Part shown: positions 1 through 5,038 of the stretch, in pieces
Layout: every line of letters starts with the position of its first letter
Numbering within the stretch: the first letter of the stretch is position 1
Source of the DNA: Thermoflexia bacterium
Lineage (GTDB): Bacteria > Chloroflexota > Anaerolineae > B4-G1 > SLSP01
NCBI GenBank assembly: GCA_030605705.1
Contig: JAUWHU010000118.1
Coordinates: forward strand, 1 to 6,525
Length of the DNA: 6,525 nucleotides
Direction: 5' to 3'
The notes under the pieces: model-generated
What the model was told of the DNA's origin: nothing
The model's database searches: none
Seen by the model: only the letters and a program-made list of their open reading frames with translations
Made by a program: the position numbers and the translations under genes

Positions 1-1
1 C

Positions 2-52
2 GCTGAAACGCCAGCCCTAAGTTACCTGAATTTGGAGTTGCAAAAAACATGA
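2..52 (+). CDS. Possible 3' end of an upstream gene (16 codons plus stop)
   Basis: This frame is open from the left edge to a TGA that overlaps the mltG start codon as ATGA. The visible tail reads AETPALSYLNLELQKT. Four-base ATGA overlaps are typical of translationally coupled operon genes, and no promoter is obvious in these 48 bases, so mltG may be a downstream operon member. Against this, 17 open codons are easily found by chance. The tail is too short to assign to a family; a RuvX-type resolvase is a common mltG neighbour in bacteria, but nothing here confirms it. Confidence 0.4.
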   Translation, partial: AETPALSYLNLELQKT

Positions 53-1149
53 AACAACGGAGCACTGTCTTACTCTTAAGCGCGCTCACGCTCATTTTTC
101 TGTTGGGATGTTCGGTGGAATCGCTCTACCTGAGCTTCTACATTGATGGCAAGTCCGACGCCTTGACCGAACCGGCAGGCACGGACGACACCGAAATCAC
201 CTTCACCGTGGAGCAAGGCCAGAGCGTGGAGGCCATCGCAAATCATCTGCGGAGTCAGAGGCTGATCAACGACGCGGAGCTGTTCCGCCGCTACGTGCAA
301 TACAAAGGGCTGGATGCGGGCATCCAGGCGGGAACCTACACGCTGCGACAGACCATGACCATCCCGGAAATCGCCCTCACCTTCCAACAGGCGAGCGCAC
401 CAGAGCAGCAGGTCACCATCCCCGAAGGCAAACGCCTCGAGGAGGTGGCGACACTGGTGGCAACGCAGACCACCATTGAGGCCGATGCTTTCCTGCAGCT
501 GGCGCAATCCGGCTGGCCCCAGACGGACCTGGCGACGAAGTACGATTTTCTGGCGCAGGTTCCCGTCACGGCGACGCTGGAGGGCTTCCTCTTCCCCGAC
601 ACCTACCGCTTGCCCCAGGACGCCACGGCTTACGACTTGATTGATCGCATGTTGGCGGATTTCGCGCGCCAGGTGACGCCGGAGGTGCAACAAGGGTTCG
701 CGGATCAGGGATTAAGCCTCTACGCAGGGCTCACACTGGCCTCCATCGTAGAGCGCGAAGCGGTTCTCCAGGAGGAGCGGGCCACCATCGCCGGGGTTTA
801 CGCCAACCGGTTGCGAGATGGCTGGTTCCTTTCGGCCTGCCCCACGGTACAGTACGCCCTGGGCTACCGGCCCGATGAGGGCAGCTGGTGGAAAAGCCAG
901 CTCTACTTCGCCGACCTGGACGTGGAGTCGCCGTACAACACCTACCGCAATTTAGGACTGCCGCCCGCCCCCATCGCCAGTCCCGGAGCGAGCTCCATCC
1001 AGGCTGCCGCCTTCCCGGCGCAGACCGCTTACTACTTTTTCATGGTAGACTGCACGCAGAACAACGGGAGCCACTTCTTCGCCACGACAGAAGCGGAGCA
1101 CATGGCGAATTTCAATGCGTGTGGCGGGGTGTACGGTACCAATCCATAA
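49..1149 (+). CDS. mltG: Endolytic murein transglycosylase MltG (YceG-like)
   Basis: MltG cleaves nascent peptidoglycan strands at the outer face of the cytoplasmic membrane, leaving 1,6-anhydro-muramyl ends and setting glycan length. The 366-residue length is normal for the family. Residues 1-21 form a short charged start, a hydrophobic core and a lipobox-like LLGC with Cys21, so the protein is probably a lipoprotein; many MltG proteins instead have a plain transmembrane anchor. Residues 50-115 form the LysM-like domain, ending in the family motif GTYTL. The YceG catalytic domain follows (about 120-355), with the signature ASIVERE and the presumed catalytic Glu235, then YNTYRNLGLPPAPIASPG (296-313) and the C-terminal HFFATTEAEH. 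The usual Asp of the DPTV motif is Cys264 here (ACPTVQYA). A GGAG lies 11 bases before the start, and the ATG may overlap an upstream stop. A heptamer array begins 4 bp past the stop. Confidence 0.93.
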   Translation: MKQRSTVLLLSALTLIFLLGCSVESLYLSFYIDGKSDALTEPAGTDDTEITFTVEQGQSVEAIANHLRSQRLINDAELFRRYVQYKGLDAGIQAGTYTLRQTMTIPEIALTFQQASAPEQQVTIPEGKRLEEVATLVATQTTIEADAFLQLAQSGWPQTDLATKYDFLAQVPVTATLEGFLFPDTYRLPQDATAYDLIDRMLADFARQVTPEVQQGFADQGLSLYAGLTLASIVEREAVLQEERATIAGVYANRLRDGWFLSACPTVQYALGYRPDEGSWWKSQLYFADLDVESPYNTYRNLGLPPAPIASPGASSIQAAAFPAQTAYYFFMVDCTQNNGSHFFATTEAEHMANFNACGGVYGTNP

Positions 1150-1153
1150 CGCG

Positions 1154-1181
1154 GCAAATAGCAAATGGCGAATGGCAAATG
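1154..1181 (+). repeat. Tandem heptamer array, 4 units of GCAAATG type
   Basis: Four 7-bp units lie in perfect register: GCAAATA, GCAAATG, GCGAATG and GCAAATG (consensus GCRAATR). The array starts 4 bp after the mltG stop and fills the first third of the 81-bp gap before the HEPN gene. A related family (GTGAATG) occurs at 4564-4617 on the same strand. It is not palindromic and has no T tract, so it is not an intrinsic terminator. Confidence 0.85.
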
Positions 1182-1230
1182 ACCGACCAAAATTCTCGAC
1201 GTTCAACAAGACGTTTTATGGAGATTTCCT

Positions 1231-1656
1231 ATGAGTACCCAAGACATCCGCTGGATTCAGAGATTCAATCATTTCAACCAAGCCTTTTCCCAATTGAAAG
1301 ATGCCGTAGAGCTGGCTCAACAGCGTCCCCTCTCAAAACTCGAAGGACAAGGGCTGATCCAGGCTTTTGAATACACTCACGAACTGGCCTGGAAAACCTT
1401 GAAAGACTTTCTCGAAAACCGCGGCGTTCAGACTCTCTACGGGTCAAAAGATACCACACGGGTTGCCTTTCGCGCGGGCTTGATAAAAAACGGCGAGATA
1501 TGGATGGACATGATTGTCAGCCGCAATTTAACCTCGCACATCTACGATGAGACCACTGCCGCCAAAATTACCTCGGCAATTCTCGGCGACTACTTCACAG
1601 AATTCGCAACGCTGCACACCAAATTGGAAAGCATGAAACAAGAAGAATCCGCATGA
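1231..1656 (+). CDS. HEPN-domain toxin, HI0074-type nucleotidyltransferase substrate-binding protein
   Basis: This is the helical HEPN partner of a minimal nucleotidyltransferase (HI0073/HI0074 type). The helix with GLIQAFEYTHELAWKTLKDFLE (about 41-62) and the block TRVAFRAGLI are typical of the HI0074 family. A full HEPN motif R-x4-H-x-Y is visible at Arg98, His103 and Tyr105 (RNLTSHIY). In characterised HepT toxins this motif carries ribonuclease activity, and the Tyr is the residue AMPylated by the MntA antitoxin. All three residues are intact, so an active and neutralisable toxin is plausible; activity is inferred. The 141-residue length is normal. GGAG sits 7 bases before the ATG. The stop overlaps the antitoxin start (ATGA). 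GC is low: 40 of 90 bases in 1231-1320 against 57 of 90 in mltG 421-510, suggesting acquisition by transfer. Confidence 0.88.
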   Translation: MSTQDIRWIQRFNHFNQAFSQLKDAVELAQQRPLSKLEGQGLIQAFEYTHELAWKTLKDFLENRGVQTLYGSKDTTRVAFRAGLIKNGEIWMDMIVSRNLTSHIYDETTAAKITSAILGDYFTEFATLHTKLESMKQEESA

Positions 1657-1982
1657 AATACGGCCTGAGGGAAACCACCATCGAAAAAATCTGCGCCGTT
1701 CTTGCCTGCTACCCGCAAGTGGAAAAAGCGGTTTTGTACGGCTCGCGCGCCAAAGGCAATTACAAAAACGGCTCTGATATTGACCTGACTCTTTGCGGTG
1801 GCGCAAATTTGACGCTGAACGTTCTGTACAAAATCATGAACGAACTTGACGACTTGCTCCTGCCGTACACCATTGACCTCTCCATTTTCAACGACATCGG
1901 CGACCCCGATGTGATCGAGCATATTCAGCGCGTGGGCGTTACTTTCTATGCGCGCTCGAACGGCTGCAATACGACCCTCTAA
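1653..1982 (+). CDS. MNT-type minimal nucleotidyltransferase antitoxin (MntA-like)
   Basis: This is a pol-beta superfamily minimal nucleotidyltransferase of 109 residues, the usual size. The active-site motif GSX10DXD is complete: Gly30-Ser31, ten residues, then Asp42 and Asp44 (GSRAKGNYKNGSDIDL). A third acidic residue is likely Asp75 in YTIDLSIF. MntA antitoxins transfer AMP from ATP to the HEPN toxin tyrosine and so silence it; here the target would be Tyr105 of the preceding gene. The gene overlaps the toxin by 4 bases, so synthesis is probably coupled, with the toxin first. The last residues after GVTFYAR (SNGCNTTL) are unlike the usual short family end and may be a small extension. A convergent heptamer array begins 15 bp beyond the stop. 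The substrate and toxin pairing are inferred from the family and gene order. Confidence 0.9.
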   Translation: MKYGLRETTIEKICAVLACYPQVEKAVLYGSRAKGNYKNGSDIDLTLCGGANLTLNVLYKIMNELDDLLLPYTIDLSIFNDIGDPDVIEHIQRVGVTFYARSNGCNTTL

Positions 1983-1997
1983 TTGAAAAAACGTCCG

Positions 1998-2046
1998 CAA
2001 CTTTTAACTTTCAACCCGCAACTTTCAACTTCTAACTTTCAACTCT
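1998..2046 (-). repeat. Tandem heptamer array, 7 units of RAAGTTG type, overlapping a stop codon
   Basis: Read on the minus strand, seven 7-bp units run in register from 2046 down to 1998: AGAGTTG, AAAGTTA, GAAGTTG, AAAGTTG, then the variant CGGGTTG, then AAAGTTA and AAAGTTG. The first units lie inside the 3' end of the phosphoesterase gene and supply its last four codons and TAG stop. The leading block matches the start of the plus-strand array at 4875-4944. The array fills most of the 49-bp gap between the convergent antitoxin and phosphoesterase genes. Confidence 0.9.
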
Positions 2047-2931
2047 TAAAACCGTCACCTCCGGGCGGCAGTTAAACCGTAGCGCCGGCCCGGTCGTCCC
2101 CAGCCCACGATTGACGTAGACCTGCGTGGTCGCGCCCTGCACCCAGCCCTCGACAAATTTCTGCCCAAAGCAGGAGGGAACGAACGGTGCTCCCACGAGC
2201 GGAAGTTGCACCTGCCCGCCGTGGGTGTGACCGCAGAGCGCCAGGTCAACGCGCCCCTCCGGCAACATCTCCGTGAAATCCGGGTTGTGGACCAGGAGCA
2301 GGCGCGGTTCGTCCGGGGGAATGTCGTCGAGCAGCCCGGCCAGCGAGTCGCGGGCCGGCGCCCAGGCCGCCCGAAAAGCGACGCGATCACCGCTTCCCCC
2401 AGGGCCGGACATCGCGGTATAGCCGCGATCCTCGATGCCCAGGAGCCAGAGACGCGCTCCGTCGTGCTCCAACGCGACGCGCTGGTTGCGTAGGACGGAG
2501 ATCCCCGCGTCCTCCAGATTGGCGGCAACCACAGCGGCGTCGGTCCAGATATCATGATTGCCCAAGACGGCATAGCTGCCGTAGTGGGAACGTAGTTCTG
2601 CCAGCGCCGTAGCGACCTCGCGGCTGTGCCGCGCCTCTCCTGTCACAAAATCGCCGGTGAGCACGACCAGATCGGGCGCGGCGGCGTTCGCCAGCGATAC
2701 CGCCCGGCGCACGGTCTCCAGCTCGATGCCGGAACCCAAGTGGATGTCGCTCAGCTGCACGAGGGTCAAGCCGCCCCACGCAGGGGGTAAGTTCGGGAGA
2801 GTGATGGAGGTATGTAGCACAGCCAGCCATTCCGGCTCGACCTGCGTGGCGTAAAGCGGCGGCAGGGAGACTGCCAGCGCGCCTCCCAACAGCCCTTTGA
2901 GAAACCGGCGGCGGGAGATGGTATGGGTCAT
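2032..2931 (-). CDS. Tat-exported calcineurin-like metallophosphoesterase (YkuE-like)
   Basis: This is a binuclear-metal phosphoesterase of 299 residues. Residues 6-12 give a canonical twin-arginine signal (SRRRFLK) followed by a hydrophobic stretch, so the folded enzyme is expected outside the membrane, either tethered or cleaved. The metal-binding motifs appear in order: DIHLG (Asp62, His64), GD (Asp94), GNHD (Asn125, His126), VHNPD (His215) and GHTHGG (His235, His237). The closest known type is the YkuE/YaeI-like branch, linked to lipid pyrophosphate or glycerophosphodiester substrates; the substrate cannot be read from the sequence. It starts 7 bp after the LCP stop, with no strong ribosome binding site, so translation is probably coupled to that gene. 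The last four residues (RVES) and the stop are encoded by the heptamer array, although the fold itself appears complete. Confidence 0.92.
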   Translation of the reverse strand: MTHTISRRRFLKGLLGGALAVSLPPLYATQVEPEWLAVLHTSITLPNLPPAWGGLTLVQLSDIHLGSGIELETVRRAVSLANAAAPDLVVLTGDFVTGEARHSREVATALAELRSHYGSYAVLGNHDIWTDAAVVAANLEDAGISVLRNQRVALEHDGARLWLLGIEDRGYTAMSGPGGSGDRVAFRAAWAPARDSLAGLLDDIPPDEPRLLLVHNPDFTEMLPEGRVDLALCGHTHGGQVQLPLVGAPFVPSCFGQKFVEGWVQGATTQVYVNRGLGTTGPALRFNCRPEVTVLRVES

Positions 2932-2938
2932 TTGACCG

Positions 2939-4474
2939 TCAGTCGGTGGCTGGCACCAGCGTGGGGGTCAGTATGGGCGCAGGAGTCGGCGTAGGCTTCC
3001 AGCCCGATGTTCCCGTCGCCGTGCAGGGGTTGTAATCCCAGCCGAGGGTCACGCGGAAGTCAATTTCACTGCCCTCGACCGGATCGCTCTCCACAGCGCT
3101 CTGCTGGAGCTCGTAGAGGCGCAGCAAACGCCAGAGGGGGGAGCCTTTGGACGTCGTCGTGAAATCTATGATGGCGGTGCGGGTCGCGCCGGCGACGTCC
3201 TGAACGGAGACCACGTCGAAACCCTCTAACCTCAGCCGGTAGGCAGCCACGTCGCCCCAGGCCGAGTTGCCGGTGCCGTTCTGGACATCCACGCGATAGG
3301 CGCGCTGCACGGCGCGGCTTGTTACCGGCGGCTGAGAAGCTTCCCGCATGAAATCATACATTGCCTCAGCCTGCGGCACCAGCACGTAACCACCATTCAG
3401 CGCAGTCCAGGAGCGCACCAGGTGATAACCCCGGATAAAGCGGCTCTTCAGGTTCCGCATATCGAACCGCGCAGCGACGGAGCCTAAGTAGAGCATCTCC
3501 GTCAATCCCAGGTCGGTCTCCACGTCTTGCTGGTACACGTCCCAAAACTCCGGGATACGGGGGATCATGTTCTGTGTCAGTGCCTTCTGGAGCACGGCGG
3601 TGATCACTTGCTGCTGGCGACGGTGCCGGTCAAAGTCGGAGGTGTTCCAACGGGAACGGACGTACCACAGCGCGAATTTACCGTCCAGGTGATGTAGACC
3701 CGGTTCCAGGTCAATGTCCGTCTGGCCGGTCGCCGATTCCGCGTCGGGGTAGGTGTCATGGAAAGGGCACTCGACGATGATGTCCACGCCATCCACGGCG
3801 TCCACGAGACTCCGGTAGCTGCTGAAATCCACCATCGCGTAGTAGTGAATGGGAAGGCCGAAATTATATTCGATCGTCGCCTTGATCAATGCCGGCCCGC
3901 CACCCGGATAGCCGGTCTTGACCCCTCGCGAGTACGCCGTGTTGATCTTATCCAGCCCCCAGGTGGGAATCCAGGCGTAGTAATCGCGGGGGATGGAGAT
4001 GAGGCTGATCGCCGGCATATCGGGGAAGATCGAGACGATCATCAACACATCGGTGCGGCCGACTGGCTCGCCCGGTCGCCGGTCGCTGCCCAGCAATAGC
4101 AGGTTGATCGTGCCCTGGGGCTGCGCGATGAAGGGCATGGGCGTGGGTTGCGGCAATGGGGAGGTGATCACATACGTGCCCGTTAGCGGAGTGGGCGGGA
4201 TCGGGAGTGTGGGAGCCTCTGGCGTCGGGGTAATCGTCGGTGTGGGTGAAGGGAAAGGCGTCGGGCTGGGTGTAGGCGTCAACGTGGCCGTGGGCGTCCA
4301 GGTCGGCGGAATCGTTGGGGTGACAGTAGGAGATGGCGTGATCGGCGCAGGGGTCGCCGTCACTAACATCGCGCCTAATGCGTGCTGCTCCTGAGCCGCG
4401 CGCGCTCCCAGGATGACCAGTACCACCAGACCCGCAAAGATAAACCACTCAAAAAGACGTATACCCGTTTTCAT
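2939..4474 (-). CDS. LCP-family (LytR-CpsA-Psr) cell-wall glycopolymer transferase
   Basis: LCP enzymes transfer polyprenyl-pyrophosphate-linked glycopolymers onto peptidoglycan or other acceptors at the outer membrane face. Residues 10-26 form one membrane span, and residues 38-115 are a Thr/Pro-rich linker of repeated TPTP-like units that would hold the domain away from the membrane. The LCP domain spans about 121-300: LLLLGSDRR with Asp131, GRTD with Arg140 and Asp142, SIPRDYY with Arg163, LDKINTAY, and VRSR plus DFDRHRRQQQ (about 272-289). These match the residues that bind metal and pyrophosphate in known LCP proteins. A LytR_C-type domain covers about 390-482 (YRVDVQNGTGNSAWGDVAAYRL), and a second short Thr/Pro tail ends the protein. 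At 511 residues it is long because of the linkers. It is the first gene of an operon with the Tat phosphoesterase, with its own predicted promoter at 4540-4567. Confidence 0.93.
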   Translation of the reverse strand: MKTGIRLFEWFIFAGLVVLVILGARAAQEQHALGAMLVTATPAPITPSPTVTPTIPPTWTPTATLTPTPSPTPFPSPTPTITPTPEAPTLPIPPTPLTGTYVITSPLPQPTPMPFIAQPQGTINLLLLGSDRRPGEPVGRTDVLMIVSIFPDMPAISLISIPRDYYAWIPTWGLDKINTAYSRGVKTGYPGGGPALIKATIEYNFGLPIHYYAMVDFSSYRSLVDAVDGVDIIVECPFHDTYPDAESATGQTDIDLEPGLHHLDGKFALWYVRSRWNTSDFDRHRRQQQVITAVLQKALTQNMIPRIPEFWDVYQQDVETDLGLTEMLYLGSVAARFDMRNLKSRFIRGYHLVRSWTALNGGYVLVPQAEAMYDFMREASQPPVTSRAVQRAYRVDVQNGTGNSAWGDVAAYRLRLEGFDVVSVQDVAGATRTAIIDFTTTSKGSPLWRLLRLYELQQSAVESDPVEGSEIDFRVTLGWDYNPCTATGTSGWKPTPTPAPILTPTLVPATD

Positions 4475-4539
4475 CGTCGGAGAACTTCATCCCGTAGAAA
4501 ATTTCTGCAGCAGTGCATTCTCGCACTTGCGCAACCGGC

Positions 4540-4567
4540 ATCATACCACGCAACAAGAGAATGACAA
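4540..4567 (-). promoter_or_regulatory. Predicted sigma70-type promoter of the LCP/phosphoesterase operon
   Basis: On the minus strand, TTGTCA (4567-4562; five of six -35 consensus bases) lies 16 bp before TATGAT (4545-4540; five of six -10 bases). A TG one base before the -10 box also makes it extended. Transcription would start near 4533, leaving a leader of about 58 nt before the ATG at 4474. The -35 box lies inside the heptamer-rich stretch. Confidence 0.6.
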
Positions 4568-4617
4568 ATGGAGAATGAATGAATGAATGATGAATGGTGA
4601 ATGGTGAATGGCAAACG
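4564..4617 (+). repeat. Degenerate heptamer/tetramer array (GTGAATG and GAAT units)
   Basis: Units ACAAATG and GAGAATG are followed by four tandem GAAT tetramers (4573-4588). Then come ATGAATG, GTGAATG, GTGAATG and GCAAACG in 7-bp register (4590-4617). The unit matches the family at 1154-1181 (consensus GYRAATG) on the same strand. The tetramer stretch looks like slippage within the array. It lies between the two divergent promoters. Confidence 0.8.
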
Positions 4618-4626
4618 GTTGAAGTG

Positions 4627-4635
4627 TGCTATAAT
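4627..4635 (+). promoter_or_regulatory. Predicted extended -10 promoter for the small membrane protein gene
   Basis: TGCTATAAT contains a perfect TATAAT (4630-4635) with the TG of an extended -10. No good -35 box lies 16-18 bp upstream, where the heptamer array is, which fits extended -10 promoters. Start of transcription would be near 4642, giving a leader of about 115 nt. It may also serve the GH13 gene if transcription continues. Confidence 0.6.
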
Positions 4636-4644
4636 TCATATCAC

Positions 4645-4658
4645 GGCGATGAATCGCC
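4645..4658 (+). other. Short perfect inverted repeat at the predicted transcript start
   Basis: GGCGAT and ATCGCC are perfect complements with GA between them (alternatively a 5-bp stem with a TGAA loop). The hairpin would form at the very 5' end of the transcript from the 4630 promoter and could protect it from decay, or could be part of a palindromic intergenic repeat. It has no T tract, so it is not a terminator. Confidence 0.4.
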
Positions 4659-4695
4659 TACTACAAGCCACGTTATTTTCGGAGCAGTCGCTAAA

Positions 4696-4733
4696 ACGCT
4701 GGGACGCTGGGACGCCCCTCAGTCACCAGTCAC
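4696..4733 (+). repeat. Micro-arrays in the leader: ACGCTGGG x2.5 and CAGTCAC x2
   Basis: Bases 4696-4715 hold two and a half perfect copies of the octamer ACGCTGGG. Bases 4720-4733 hold two perfect copies of the heptamer CAGTCAC. Both lie in the untranslated leader between the extended -10 promoter and the 38-residue gene, and neither resembles the two larger array families. Confidence 0.7.
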
Positions 4734-4745
4734 TAACTTAATTTC

Positions 4746-4750
4746 AGGAG
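4746..4750 (+). promoter_or_regulatory. Ribosome binding site of the small membrane protein gene
   Basis: AGGAG lies 7 bases before the ATG at 4758. This ideal spacing is the main evidence that the short reading frame is translated. Confidence 0.75.
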
Positions 4751-4757
4751 CAAAACG

Positions 4758-4874
4758 ATGAAGTACAATCGCAAGAAGAGCAAAACGCAAGTCATTTTTG
4801 CCATCATCACCATCATACTGCTGTTAAGCATCATCCTCAGCGCCGTCATCACCTCCCTGCCACCGGCTCATTAG
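4758..4874 (+). CDS. 38-residue single-span membrane miniprotein, function unknown
   Basis: The reading frame begins at ATG 4758 and ends at TAG 4872-4874. The protein starts with a strongly basic stretch (MKYNRKKSKTQ, with five Lys/Arg between residues 2 and 9). A continuous hydrophobic helix of about 23 residues follows (12-34, VIFAIITIILLLSIILSAVI and on), then a short PPAH tail. Positive-inside topology predicts the N-terminus in the cytoplasm. There is no lipobox and no clear signal-peptidase site, so it should stay membrane-bound. Support for a real gene is the AGGAG at ideal spacing, the extended -10 promoter upstream, and a coding pattern that reads as a membrane segment rather than noise. 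The next gene (GH13) starts 164 bp downstream. I do not recognise the family. It could be a regulator or subunit of a membrane complex, or a leader-type peptide. Confidence 0.7.
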   Translation: MKYNRKKSKTQVIFAIITIILLLSIILSAVITSLPPAH

Positions 4875-4944
4875 CAAGTTAAGAGTTGGAAGTTAGAAGT
4901 TGCAAGTTAAAAGTTGAAAGTTGAAAGTTGAAGGTTGAAGGTTG
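4875..4944 (+). repeat. Tandem heptamer array, 10 units of RAAGTTG type
   Basis: Exactly ten 7-bp units stand in unbroken register over 70 bp, starting on the base after the TAG of the 38-residue gene. All ten carry GTT at positions 4-6 of the unit. The 5' half varies at the unit ends (C/A/G first, A or G last), the middle has three identical AAAGTTG units (4910-4930), and the last two are AAGGTTG. The first units match the start of the inverted array at 1998-2046. The gap from 4945 to the GH13 ribosome binding site shows only a CGCCGGCG palindrome at 4945-4952 and no convincing promoter. Confidence 0.95.
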
Positions 4945-5025
4945 CGCCGGCGGCAAGGGAGCTACAAAGTTTCCCCTACGAACCGGGCGCCGATTTGCAC
5001 GTTCGCACATTTATCCCCACTCTCC

Positions 5026-5032
5026 AAAGGAG
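5026..5032 (+). promoter_or_regulatory. Ribosome binding site of the GH13 gene
   Basis: AAAGGAG lies 6 bases before the ATG at 5039. It fixes the start of a reading frame that runs off the right edge and has no in-frame stop. Confidence 0.8.
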
Positions 5033-5038
5033 AATATT

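Noticed and set aside
76..693. Long minus-strand frame opposite mltG
   Set aside because: It is a high-GC shadow of the well-supported mltG; the Arg/Leu/Gln-rich product shows no family motif.
1198..1215. Direct repeat GACGTT ... GACGTT as an operator of the toxin-antitoxin operon
   Set aside because: Two 6-bp copies 12 bp apart are weak evidence, and I could not place a convincing promoter next to them.
1983..2031. Bidirectional terminator between the convergent antitoxin and phosphoesterase genes
   Set aside because: No GC-rich stem with a T tract is present; the space is taken by the heptamer array.
3993..4394. Plus-strand frame rich in Gly and Val opposite the LCP gene
   Set aside because: It is the complement of the Thr/Pro linker codons. 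The GV-rich pattern is what that linker gives on the other strand, and no ribosome binding site precedes it.
4875..4944. Possible CRISPR array
   Set aside because: The units are contiguous 7-mers without spacers and there are no cas genes, so it is a simple tandem array.
4945..5025. Separate promoter for the GH13 gene
   Set aside because: No paired -35/-10 boxes or extended -10 motif seen; transcription may come from the promoter at 4627-4635.
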